A stretch of 64,000 bases of DNA, from contig OZ010786.1 in the NCBI GenBank assembly GCA_963932465.1, positions 596,181,038-596,245,037 of the forward strand. Direction: 5' to 3'. A program made the translations under genes and the position numbers. The stretch's first letter is position 1; the number at the start of each line of letters is the position of its first letter. This document shows, one piece after another, positions 40,682 through 50,599 of the stretch. The notes under the pieces were generated by a model. It was not told the origin of the DNA. It was given only the letters and a program-made list of their open reading frames with translations, and ran no database searches. The stretch comes from Maratus speciosus (lineage: Eukaryota; Arthropoda; Arachnida; Araneae; Salticidae).

Positions 40682-40894
40682 AGAGTTAACTGTGACGTTT
40701 AACATGGTTTTGAAAGTAATAATGTAATAACTGGAAATGATGATATAAATAATGATTTAATTAGATAATACATTTGTTTGTATTCTTGAACACCTCACAT
40801 TTATTTGCAAATGATATTTCCCCAGTTTCATATGATAATCGGATTTAATGCAGACTAATATTATATACATAAAAAGAATTGCATCAGAAATATA

Positions 40895-40922
40895 ATCCCA
40901 TATATATATATATATATATATG
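40895..40922. repeat. TA microsatellite
   Basis: An alternating AT run of about 26 bases. Confidence 0.9.
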
Positions 40923-40990
40923 TATAAATATTTTATAGTTAATTTGTATATTTCGAAAAACATCTTGAAAATGATTTACGCTAAAAACTG

Positions 40991-41151
40991 TGTTGCCAGA
41001 CGAATACTAAAACCTTATTTTGGATACCACTATTTTCATAGAGAGACAGTCGTCTTATTTATTTAGAAAAATTCTGCAATTAAAGCAAGCAAATAATACC
41101 GTATGAAAATAGCGGTGTTCAAAATAAACTTTTAGTATTCGTCTGGCAACA
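40991..41151. mobile_element. 'TGTTGCCAG' palindromic MITE
   Basis: TGTTGCCAGACGAATACTAA is matched perfectly by the inverted right end. The centre has ATACCACTATTTTCATA / TATGAAAATAGCGGTGTT. 161 bp. Confidence 0.9.
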
Positions 41152-41983
41152 CTGGCTACAAAGGTGTCCTTGCCGATTGCTTTGAAATTGATGGTAACTG
41201 AGAGGGAAAATTGTCCCTGATCATATTTTTTTTTATTCTTATTGCATCAATATGAAAATAGTTCAAAACGTATAACAAATTAAATCCAAATGCGTAAGCA
41301 AAAAATGTATAATGTTTTTTAGCTCAATAAAGTTCATACATGCTAAACACATAAAGGAGTGACATTCATGCATATAAATTAGCTTTGTTCTTAATTTTTT
41401 AAAGCCCAAACTTTTAAGTTAAATGTTTTATTAAATTATGTTTATGCAACATTTATCTATCGTTATATAGCAGCATAGCTATTCAAATTCGTCATTTTCA
41501 TCCCCATATAACTATTAATTTTCTGCCATGACAGAGATAAATAACTCTTTTTTTTATACATGAAGCTTCAGAAAATCGATGCTGCGATATTAGGATAGAT
41601 TTGGTAAACGAAAATATACTTTAAATAAATGTTTCGGCTTTACAAAATTATAATCTATTACAAATTTATCAATACATACACAAAGTAATGCTTTTCTGTG
41701 AGGTTATTTATACTTTTACAAAAAATTCGAAATGATTGTAAAACTGTGATACACTATGATTACACAACTTACACGCATATATACACAAACACACATATAT
41801 ACATGTGACTATACATGAAAAGAGAGAGAGAACGTGTTTCTTAAATGTTTGAATCTGAAAAAAGATAGCCAAAATAATAATCATTTTATGTTTAAATATC
41901 ACTGTAATATATAATTTGGAATTTAATTTAATAATATCATTTGTTTAGTAATCATTTATTTTCACTTTCCTTAATGTCACACC
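41152..41983. other. AT-rich DNA, nothing recognised
   Basis: Includes CA/TA-rich microsatellite-like sequence near 41760-41835. No gene or element ends seen. Confidence 0.4.
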
Positions 41984-42220
41984 TTAACACGTTCGCGCCG
42001 GCGCGGTGGGTCACACTCGACTGTCTCAGAGTTGTAAAGTCTCCGGCTTTTTGCACACCAGTATTATTTTAGAGAAAATGTTGTTCCTTTAAATCGCCCA
42101 ATTGTTCTAATTAAATAAACCAACATTTTCTGTATTAAAATACTGGTATCCAAAAAGCCGGAGACTTGGCAGCTCCGAGACAGTCGAGTGTGACCCACCG
42201 CGCCGGCGTGAACGTGTTAA
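41984..42220. mobile_element. GC-rich TTAA MITE with about 95-bp inverted repeats
   Basis: TTAACACGTTCGCGCCGGCG at the left and CGCCGGCGTGAACGTGTTAA at the right. The arms remain paired through GGTGGGTCACACTCGACTGT, AAGTCTCCGGCTTTTTG and ACCAGTATT. This is one of the longest and best-preserved arms in the window. Confidence 0.92.
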
Positions 42221-42266
42221 ATTCAAATATATTTTTATATGTGATTAAAGAAAATAATGTCTCTGT

Positions 42267-42613
42267 TTAACCCAATCAAGATCGGTGGGATAATATACAT
42301 CCCATTTTATTGTAGTGCCAAAATGCCCGAACGACACCAGGAGTTTTGGAATACAAGTTTGCTTTTATAAATTGCGTGAAGAAAATCTTTTTCTTATTTC
42401 CAACAGTGGTGTAGTCGTAAAACAAACAGAGGGTATACGATTTAAGCAGAGGGTATACAGTGTTCCTTAAAAAAATCCAGAAAGTATACGGCGTATATCC
42501 CCGTATACTCTCCACTACATCCCTGATTTCCAAATAAATTTGTTTGTAAATCCTGGTGTCAGACAATCATACAACATTTTAGAAACGATGTACTTTGGCC
42601 CTGAAAGAGTTAA
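42267..42613. mobile_element. probable TTAA element with an inner palindrome
   Basis: TTAACCCAATCAAGATCGG to CCCTGAAAGAGTTAA. The outer ends pair poorly. An inner inverted pair (GGTGTAGTCGTAAAAC.. and GAGGGTATAC against GTATACTCTCCACTACATCC) spans 42408-42521 and may be a separate nested MITE. Confidence 0.45.
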
Positions 42614-43165
42614 ATTATACTTAACCAGAATTTTAATTACAGGAAAATGAAATAACCAGTTTTACCTAAACAAATAAGTTTTTAAAATTGTGACAATATT
42701 TTATTCTGTTGCTAGTATGAAAATAAGTTGCCAATACACCGAAAACTCTAAAGCATTGTGTCAGTTTGATGCAGGCATGGTTGCCAACCTCCCTATTTTT
42801 TGAATACCAGTAAATTCTTATAAAAATGTTCGGCTTTTTCTTATTTTCAAGTAAATTAGATCATAAATCCTGGTGTCAGGCAATCATTTCAACATTTTAA
42901 AAACTGACGTACTTTGACAAAGAAAGAGTTAAATTATTGTTAACCAATATTTTAATTACAGGAAAATGCAATAACAAGTTTTAAGTAAACAACAAAGTTT
43001 TTAAAATTGTGACAGTATGTTATTCTGTTATTAATATGAACATAAGTTGCCAACACGCCGAAAACTCTAAAGCATTCTGTCAGCTTGATGCAAACATAGT
43101 TGCCAACCTCCCGATTGTTTCAATACCAGTAAATTCTTACAAAAATGTTCGCTTTATTTAATTTC
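42530..43165. repeat. two-unit tandem duplication, period about 318 bp
   Basis: TAAATCCTGGTGTCAG at 42546 and 42864, followed in both units by TTTTAATTACAGGAAAATG, ACTCTAAAGCATT and GTTGCCAACCTCCC. Homologous to part of the 7020-9420 repeat further on. Confidence 0.78.
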
Positions 43166-44060
43166 AGAAATTGTGCGATTGCATAAAACAAGTGTACCTA
43201 CATAAAAATATTGGTATTAAAAAATCGGGAGGTCATCAACTATGCGTAGGCTATATAAATATGCTTTAAGGCGGAAATTTTTCTTAGCAGATGAAACTAA
43301 ATAAGAACTACCGACAAAAGAAAAGTGTTAAATTTCTTAAATAATGCTTTTGGTTACAAAACTTTTGTTCTGCTACGAATTCCGAATTCTTAGTAATATG
43401 TGAATATTTTATGCTAAATAACCTATGTTTTGACAGTCAGGAGAAGGTTTGATTCAAATCAATCAAATAATGAATATAATTAACTAAAGTTATAGGAAAA
43501 GATCCCACCGTTATCAGATACATGGGATAAAAAATTCTCCAAAATCACTTAGATTTTTAATGCTGCCTATGATCAAACAGCATTTGCTTGACAACTTGGA
43601 ATATATATATATATTAATTAGGTAATTGAATCTAAATCGGCATATGTTATTGAAATTTAATTAAAAACGTTTTGCTAAAATAGATGTCTTCCTCTTTTGT
43701 GTTTGAAAGTCTTTCGTTATGACGATTTTCAAAATGAAAGCTTCGTCTAATTAAATCGTAAACTTTCTCTCATTAAACAGGCAAAATAATTCTATTCTCA
43801 ATTAGCTATAGCTGTGGGACTCACAGACGGCGTCAGTTGAAGATTGTAATCTATAGTAGTAATTCTAATCGCTCGCCGTCTCTATACATTGTTGACCGGT
43901 AATTTCCTCTTAAATATGCGTTTCCACAGAATGGAAGTTGCATCTTTTCCAAAAATTGGTTGACTTGATAGGATTTTCGAGTTTATCTATCAATAAATAT
44001 CATGAAAATGTATGGATTTTATATAGAATTTTGTATATTCTAACGAAATGGGTCAACAAT
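42710..44060. repeat. dispersed repeat, copy C
   Basis: Diverged similarity to 7020-8100 (AAGTTGCCAA..ACCGAA, TTTAATTAAAAACG and the TCTATACATTG region). It overlaps the tandem duplication above. Confidence 0.6.
43088..43244. mobile_element. palindromic MITE, 'AGTTGCCAACCTCCCGA' ends
   Basis: CATAGTTGCCAACCTCCCGA at the left and TCGGGAGGTCATCAACTATG at the right, with AATACCAGTAAATTC / TATTGGTATT inside. Confidence 0.72.
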
Positions 44061-44115
44061 TTCGTATAAAGACGTATTCATTTAATAAAAGCTTGATGAT
44101 ATTTTATCCTCTTAA

Positions 44116-44628
44116 TCCTTAAATGCCTGATTTGTCAAAAATCATTGTAATAATGTTTTTCGGCTTTCATTTTTTAAATAAATAATGGGAAAAATACTTT
44201 AAAAAATCGTATTTTGTTTCAAGTATGGTTTACGGCTAAAATCCAGTTTGTTACTAATCGGCAATACTGGTCTTTAATTGAAAAAATAATTTTCCTTGAT
44301 AAATTCTGTAATATTAAACACACAAGAATTTTAGGAACTATAGTAAGAAATAAATTTTACTTGCTCACTGCAGGTCAAAATAGGGTATTTCGCAAGCTTC
44401 CAAACAAAACAAAAAGAAGAAGTAGCAACAATTGAAAAAATAAATCTATCTTTATCCTTAAACAGCACAAGTGTTGCCATCTACATGTCGAAAATCGATT
44501 TAATAATATTTTCAGAATGTATTTTATTGGCAACATTAGGCATTATAGCTTAAGTATTATTCTAATAGTACTTTAGAGCCTAAATTGGGTATGTTGCCGA
44601 AAAGCAACAGTTGGCATTTAAGGGTTAC
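44116..44628. mobile_element. 513-bp TTAA-type element
   Basis: The left end TTAATCCTTAAATGCCTGAT and the right end GTTGGCATTTAAGGGTTAC are inverted partners. TTTTTCGGCTTTC pairs with GCCGAAAAGC further in. A 73-residue frame inside (44214-44435) has no domain. Confidence 0.65.
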
Positions 44629-45369
44629 GTTTCGAAGCTAAAATAATAATACAAATGCTTATTCATTGGTTTTTTCCAAAGAAAATGATATCGCAAATGA
44701 CAAAAAAAAATATCTTTTCTGAAATTGATCTTTTAGGCGCTTAGTAATTTAGGCTAAAAAATATGGATTTGAAACTACAAACTCCTTTAAAACATCAATT
44801 TAATAACGCTTAACCTAAATTATCGCAATCACAAATTTAAGACCTATACACAAGTAAATAATCTACAAATCCTCAATTTTTTTTTTATTGAAAAAGATTT
44901 AAGTTAAATACTTATGAAAATTTATCACTTTCTTGGTCATACTGTCTTTTGGGCATTTTTAGGCATTTTGCAAACTCGGATGAAAATAAAATTTATTTTA
45001 TGTGGAAATCAGCTTAGATGCTGCCATTTATTTGTTTGCTTTGAACGCAAAAGACATTCAGCTATTAAGAAGTGATCTGAAAATGTAAGAAAATCAGACA
45101 TTTTCGTTTTTATAAGGAAAAGAACAGAGGTTTCCGTTTGGGGATACAGGGACCGAAGACGTTATTCAAGAAAAATGGCGTAGGTGGAGCTAAGGATCTA
45201 CTGAAAACCTATCGTATTAAATATAGTATCGTTTTAAAAATATATGTACATTCATGACTAGTCAAGGACGTGTTAAACCACTAAGCAATTCGAACTTATC
45301 TTTTCATTACTGATCAACACACATAGATGAGTAGCGGTTGTAGACATCTGAAAGTGGATGCAATACCCT
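44629..45369. other. AT-rich DNA, nothing recognised
   Basis: No gene, RNA or paired repeat seen. Confidence 0.4.
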
Positions 45370-45659
45370 TTAATCCTTTCAGGGGCAAGTAATTGTGGCT
45401 CTGTAATGTTGAATTCACATCTGAATGTTAGAAAATTATTTCAAACTAAGGAAAAGCATTTTTTCAACTTTTTTCCACCAAAGTTAGTTGGTGTTTCTTT
45501 ATGACGGCCGATTATTGACGCTAGGGATATAAGCCTGATGGGGGATGCCCTGCGTGGGGGGATTTCTAAGGGAATCTAACCCATTATTTACGCAAGGAAA
45601 TCCAAGATTCGAAGAAAGCCAAGGAAAACTCCGAACGATTAGGACGACGGGTCCGATTG

Positions 45660-45714
45660 AGTTCGAACCCAGCACCTTCCGTCTACCAGCTTCGAGAGCA
45701 GAACCTCTCGGTCA
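45660..45714 (-). promoter_or_regulatory. pol III A and B boxes of the SINE
   Basis: A box TGACCGAGAGG differs from the consensus at one position. B box GGTTCGAACT matches the GGTTCGANT core. Confidence 0.7.
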
Positions 45715-45728
45715 CTGGAGGAGCCAAT

Positions 45729-45911
45729 GTTGCCAGTGGGCTAGTTTTTTTAAATTCAGAATTCTTGATTGCCACCACTTTTTTCAAACTGTAAAATTAC
45801 CTTTGCTTTTGCTTTAATTAATATGTCATTACATAACGCGCATTTTGCCGTTTCAAAAAAGTTGTGCCAATCAAGAATATGAATTAAAAAATAGTAGCCC
45901 ATCTGGCAACA
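45729..45911. mobile_element. 'TGTTGCCAG' MITE nested in the SINE
   Basis: TGTTGCCAGTGGGCTAG at the left and AGTAGCCCATCTGGCAACA at the right. The inner arms are CTTGATTGCCACCACTTTTT and AAAAGTTGTGCCAATCAAG. Confidence 0.88.
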
Positions 45912-46060
45912 CTGGGAGGGGCTTCACCAAAGTTATAAATGTAAAATTCAATTAAAAGTTTCTGGTGGAAATCTTTAGTAAACTTAGGTGGTACATAATA
46001 TATCCTACAGCCCTTCAAGGGATTAAACTATTTTTGTATTTTTTTTTATGTTTATAAGAC

Positions 46061-46264
46061 ATAACCCCTTAGGGACGAGCGACACGTATGCCGCATGAAG
46101 CGCTCATAATCCTTGTTTTTTCTCACCGGTAAAATTTTACTGTAAAATTTGCCTAATTTAATCAGCGCATTTTCTCGATTCAAGAAGACACAAATTTCTG
46201 CTTTTAAAAAACGGTGACAAAAGATTAAAAATTTCGTAAAAGGCTCCCGTCCCGAAGGGATTAA
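46061..46264. mobile_element. TTAA MITE, 'GGGGACGAGCG' family
   Basis: The left target has decayed to ATAA. The ends CCCCTTAGGGACGAGCG / CTCCCGTCCCGAAGGG and the interior are nearly identical to 2600-2807. Confidence 0.9.
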
Positions 46265-46636
46265 TATTAAACGGTTTTATGAAGGTAAAGGATTTAATCA
46301 AGAAAAAAGAAATATTGAAATTTGCAACTTTTTAAACAAAATTAAGAATGTTTGTAAAACACATTTCTCCTAAATTTGATAAAAGAATGTCTTTTTTCAT
46401 TGCCAGTCGATGCTAGTTCATTGGTTTAAATTTGAGAAAATCTATGAAGGCAGATAAAATGATAAAAGCTGTATGTTTATGCATCATTACACTGCATAAC
46501 TTAGAATTTGTGTTAATAATACTTTCAATAGTTTTTACTTTTCTTCTTTCTATTGTTTACTTTAACGAAGTATACTGTTCTACGCTTATGAAAAAAATGA
46601 GTTTAAATTCGTGTGAACTTACTTAACAATTGCAGA
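46265..46636. other. AT-rich spacer, nothing recognised
   Basis: A 64-residue frame (46432-46626) is hydrophobic but has no motif and atypical composition for a gene. Confidence 0.4.
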
Positions 46637-46848
46637 TTAACCCATTGAGGGGCAAGTAATCACGTTTCTGTAATGTCGAAGTCGTACCCGGAATCTGCAA
46701 AAAGATTTATTTCAAAATAAGGAAAAGCAATTTTATGATATTTTTCCACCAAAGTTAGAAAAGTAAAATTTAATAAAGTTTTTCTGGTGCAAATCTTCAT
46801 TAATCGTAGGTGGAATAAAATATATCCCACCGCCCCTCAAGGGGTTAA
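46637..46848. mobile_element. TTAA MITE, 'GGCAAG' family
   Basis: TTAACCCATTGAGGGGCAAG at the left and CGCCCCTCAAGGGGTTAA at the right. The interior has AAATAAGGAAAAGCAATTTT and CCACCAAAGTTAGAAAAGTA. Confidence 0.9.
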
Positions 46849-47053
46849 CACTAGAACCGCCGGCAATTTTACTCATGTTTTATAAAAAGTATTTCATACC
46901 AAAATTTTTATTTAAAACTATTTAATTTAGCTAATTAGCCTATTTTTATTCTAGAAACATTTAACATATTTTATGAAGAAATTTCTGGTTCGAATCGACT
47001 TTTGCCAATTTGGCATGGATCAAAATGACCCCTTATGGCGATTCTAGTTGTAA
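46845..47053. mobile_element. TTAA MITE, 'CACTAGAA' type, abutting
   Basis: It shares TTAA 46845-46848 with its neighbour. It starts CACTAGAACCGCCGGCAATT and ends TGGCGATTCTAGTTGTAA. The interior resembles 40473-40681 and 13973-14180. Confidence 0.78.
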
Positions 47054-47368
47054 TGAAATAGCCAGTAATAACACGTATTTTTGGCTGTCAGAAACAAAAT
47101 CTGTGCATTCGATTGAGACGTTCTGCCCCAACCTCCCAACTTTCCGGACATAGCTTCGGCCGAATACTTTTTGCTTCTTTCTCGCAAAAAACCCATTCAA
47201 CAACGAAAAATTGACTTTTTGAATGACATAAAAAATCACTTCGATATTTCGCGTGGAAAGCAGAATAATTTTGAAAAGAAAGCAGTGTGAGACCTCCGAA
47301 GTGATGGATTGTTGAACAGAATGGCACATACCGTCGGTACCATGTCAAATTATCCAATATGAAAACAG
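47054..47368. other. short spacer, no gene
   Basis: Two overlapping minus-strand frames of 89-98 residues have no recognisable domain. Confidence 0.35.
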
Positions 47369-47458
47369 TGTTGCCAGTGGTCTATTTTTTTTATTCTGAT
47401 TTCTTGATTGGCACCACTTTTTTGAAGTAGTAGAATTCGCCTTATTTAATGACATGTT
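47369..47458. mobile_element. half of a 'TGTTGCCAG' MITE
   Basis: TGTTGCCAGTGGTCTA, then TTGATTGGCACCACTTTTTT and ATTCGCCTTATTTAATGACA. It is cut where a TTAA element starts. Confidence 0.75.
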
Positions 47459-47567
47459 AATTAACCCTTTATCTATTGACGGTACTAATAAGTACCACTC
47501 ACACGTTAAACTTCCTTCCCGTAGTGAATATTACTAACATTCTAGGGGTACTTTGTAAAACCCTCTT

Positions 47568-48014
47568 TTAACCCTCTCGCTGCGCAACCCGATATTTTCT
47601 CGGGCATGCATTTTTCCGTCTAATTAATTCTCCTTGATTATTCCCACCAGTTATTTATTTATTTATTTGTAAATTTTGTTTTATCTAACCACTTGGAGAC
47701 GAGCGACGGATATTCGTGCCGTGTGAAGTGCTCAGAATCGAGTATTATTCTCACCAGTAAAATTTTATTGTAAATTTTGCCTTATTTAATCCGAGCATTT
47801 TCCCGATTCAATTAGGCAAAATTTTCTGTTTTTAAAAACCGGTGATTAAAGATTAAAAATTCCGCAAAAGATGCTTGTCCCGAAAGGGTTAATCGGAGCG
47901 TTTTCCCTATTAAATTAGACAAATAATTTTGTCTTGAAAAACCGGTGGCAAAGAAGCTATTTTAATTATTTTGAAGCTATTTATAAAACAACAATTACGC
48001 AGCAAGAGGGTTAA
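47568..48014. mobile_element. TTAA MITE, 'CTCGCTGCG' family, interrupted
   Basis: TTAACCCTCTCGCTGCGCAA at the left and TTACGCAGCAAGAGGGTTAA at the right. Removing 47685-47888 restores the typical length and core order. Confidence 0.85.
47685..47892. mobile_element. 'GACGAGCG' TTAA MITE nested in the previous one
   Basis: CTAACCACTTGGAGACGAGCG at the left (CTAA for TTAA) and GCTTGTCCCGAAAGGGTTAA at the right. The core TTTTGCCTTATTTAATC is as in 2600-2807. Confidence 0.85.
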
Positions 48015-48562
48015 TTCCTCTTTATCAGGAGACATGGCAGTAGTAGTTCTAGGTTTGTTAATTTAGCGAGGAAGAAGGCTATCTTTGAAACAGGCGATGT
48101 GTTTTGCGTCGACATTTTGTACAGATTGCTACGCTCGTCTTTTTATTGATGCAAACACAGTAAAGGATATAAGATAAGTGTTGGATTTTTTTTATATGTT
48201 CATTATGATCTTAGAATACAATTTGTATGGCTATTTTAAGTGAACGGTTTATGTATTTGAATTAACAATTGAATTACTCGGTGGTTCTCATAAGTACCGT
48301 CAATACACTGGGTGTTGGAGAAAAACTTACTGTTTACTCTTCGTCTGTGCAGCTATCCATAGTTTCCATCTGCTTTGAAATGTAATTATTAAAATGTAGT
48401 GTAGTAATAGTTTTCCTAGTATTTCTATTCTGTTTCATTTTTTTTTTTTTTTTTTTTTTTGTAGGAAAAGTGAAAATGTTGTGGCACGGCTCTTTTTCGT
48501 TATGCTAGAAATGGGATATATAAATTCAAATATTGCGCATGTGGGGATGCGAGAGAACATGT
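48015..48562. other. non-coding spacer with a T-rich run
   Basis: A poly(T) tract of about 25 lies at 48438-48462. Nothing else recognised. Confidence 0.45.
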
Positions 48563-49310
48563 TGTCCCTGGAATATAGACGTCGCATAACTAAAGGACAA
48601 CGAACATTATCGAAACCTAAAAATAAAATACTTTTTTAACGCTTTCAGGGGCAAAGCATTTTCAATGTTAAAGTATTGGAACAAATGATTGGCACCGGGA
48701 TTTGCCAAAAAAATTACCTATAAATAAGAAAAAATCCTATATTTTACATACTTATTAAATCAAAAATATTTTACGCACAATTCTGGGGCCACTTGAAATA
48801 CCTTGCGTGTTTTCATTTACGATAATTTAGTCATAGTGTACTGACGGTACTTTAAAGTACCACTTTAATTAACCCTTTATCTTCTGCATTATGATCTACT
48901 GCAATTTTTTTTTCATGTATATCTTTTTTTTAGTTACTACAATGAAAATTAAAGGATAAACATAAAAAAATTCTCACCCGTGAGAAATTTCATTGCTTAG
49001 AAATAATTAGTTAAAGTGGTACTTTAAAGTACCGTCAGTACACTAAGACTAAAATATCGTAACACAAAACCCACAAGGTATTTCAAGTGGCACCAGAATT
49101 GTGGTAAAATATTTTCGATTTAATAAGTATGTGAAATATAGCCTTTTTCGTATTTAGAAATATTTTTTATGGCAAATTCCGGTATCAATTATTTATTTCA
49201 ACATTTTCTTTTTGAAAATACTTTGCCCCTGAAAGTGTTAAAAAACTATTTTTTATGTTTCGATCTTGTTAACTGTCCTTTAATTATGCGACTTCTATAT
49301 TCCAGGGACA
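48563..49310. repeat. 748-bp palindrome containing a TTAA element
   Basis: TCCCTGGAATATAGACGTCG at the left and ACTTCTATATTCCAGGGA at the right. The arms of about 340 bp include an inner TTAA pair (48636-48639 and 49238-49241) with CTTTCAGGGGCAAAG ends, TTTTACATACTTATTAAATC / GATTTAATAAGTATGTGAAA, and GACGGTACTTTAAAGTACCA near the centre. Confidence 0.88.
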
Positions 49311-49319
49311 TAATATAAG

Positions 49320-50400
49320 TGAAGTATATAAGTGTATATAAGTGAACTAAGTAAACATTTTAGAAAACATATAAAAAATTTGAAAAACTGATTTCAGCAG
49401 TTACCGTCCATAGCAAATATGTATTCCAATTCTTTTGAACAGCCCTGTATTTAATCTGTAGGTTGATATATATACTATATAATGGAGAAATTTAGTTTAG
49501 CAAGAAAACATATAACAGATTGAAATTTCTCTTTTAGCAATTTATACTAATAGATTTAAACATACTTGTATACTTTTGTAAAACTCTGCAGTTAACCTAA
49601 TACCTTTATTACACGCCACTATTTAGCTAAAGTTTAATTCAAAGTAAAACACTCTTAAAACTACCGGAATCACATTTCCAGAAATTATCATTTATAGACG
49701 GCCATGTATCCAATTCTTTGCGTGACCCTGTATGTCATTTTATATATGTTTTACAAACATTTCTTAGTAAACCAGATGCGGTTCAGCGTAAAAATGCCTA
49801 ACTCATTTAAAAATCACCTTTAAGCAATTTGCAATCATACCCAGTAACCATTACGAATTCTTTTGAGTAGCCCTGTATATCAATAACAGCATTTATACAC
49901 ACCATATACAATGCATAAATATAGTGAAACATAAAAGCACATAACATAATTAAAAATGCATTTCCAGCAATCATCGCTACTTTACAGTACTTCGGGTACA
50001 ATATAGTATCTGAAATCTTTTGTGTGTCCCTGTAAATGCTCTGAATTTCGTATTATCCATGAAATAAGTTATAGTAAACCTTAGCAACGTATATCTATTT
50101 CATTATACATGTAACAGTTTAACATAATTAAAATACGCCGGAAAAAATTCCCTCCACTTCTATGTCATTATGTAAAGGAATTCTTTTGTGCGGCCCTGTA
50201 AATGAATAATAACTATTTTTGGGGCCGCATATTGTACAGAAAATGCATATTTTAGTCAACTTGATAAATGCATATCATTTTATTATGCTTGAAAGCATGT
50301 AACATCATTAAAAATCATTTCAAATGATTTTTTTCCCATAGGCAGTAATGTAACGGAAAACGTTTGACTGTCCCTGTAAATGAACTAAACATGCTACAAA
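49320..50400. repeat. degenerate tandem array, about six units
   Basis: A phrase like ATTCTTTTGxGxxxCCCTGTA recurs near 49430-49450, 49715-49735, 49855-49878, 50015-50035, 50178-50200 and 50360-50380. Spacing after the first interval is about 145-180 bp. Between occurrences, each unit has an A/T-rich stretch with ATAACATAATTAAAAAT-like sequence. Strongly diverged; no ORF. Confidence 0.55.
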
Positions 50401-50599
50401 TTTCATTTGCAATAGGGTTCGTGCTATGGTAGATGTCACTAACATCCAAAAATTTCAGAACGATCCGAGTATATTTACGGGAGTTAGAGCGCGTACAGAC
50501 AAGCCGAAGTCATAAACACTTTTCAACTTTGTTGGAAAGTGTTAAAAAAAAACGTAAAAAAATTTGGTACCACGTAATACACAAAATCACACTGACAGA

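Larger units (their letters stand above)
45487..45924 (-). mobile_element. tRNA-derived SINE
   Basis: The minus strand holds a tRNA-like pol III promoter: A box TGACCGAGAGG at 45714-45704 and B box GGTTCGAACT at 45669-45660, spaced as in tRNA genes. The unit is flanked by an exact 11-bp duplication, CACCAAAGTTA (45476-45486 and 45925-45935), typical of LINE-driven insertion. A TGTTGCCAG MITE sits inside. Without it the SINE is about 255 bp. No long A tail. It is probably not a working tRNA gene, since the 5' half folds poorly. Confidence 0.78.
45370..46026. mobile_element. TTAA MITE, 'GGCAAG' family, carrying a SINE
   Basis: TTAATCCTTTCAGGGGCAAG on the left and CAGCCCTTCAAGGGATTAA on the right. 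Without the 45487-45924 insertion it is about 210 bp, like 46637-46848. Confidence 0.85.
47461..48312. mobile_element. probable TTAA element hosting nested MITEs
   Basis: TTAACCCTTTATCTATTGACGG and GTACTAATAAGTACCACT at the left are mirrored by TTCTCATAAGTACCGTCAAT near 48278-48297. The outer right end is uncertain. The same GACGGTACT..AGTACCAC motif occurs at 48842-49048. Confidence 0.45.

Noticed and set aside
45655..45727. possible true tRNA gene on the minus strand
   Set aside because: A and B boxes are present, but acceptor and anticodon arms do not fold convincingly and the unit has a target-site duplication, so a SINE explains it better.
45545..45817. 90-residue ORF over the SINE
   Set aside because: It crosses the SINE and the nested MITE boundary; repeat-derived.
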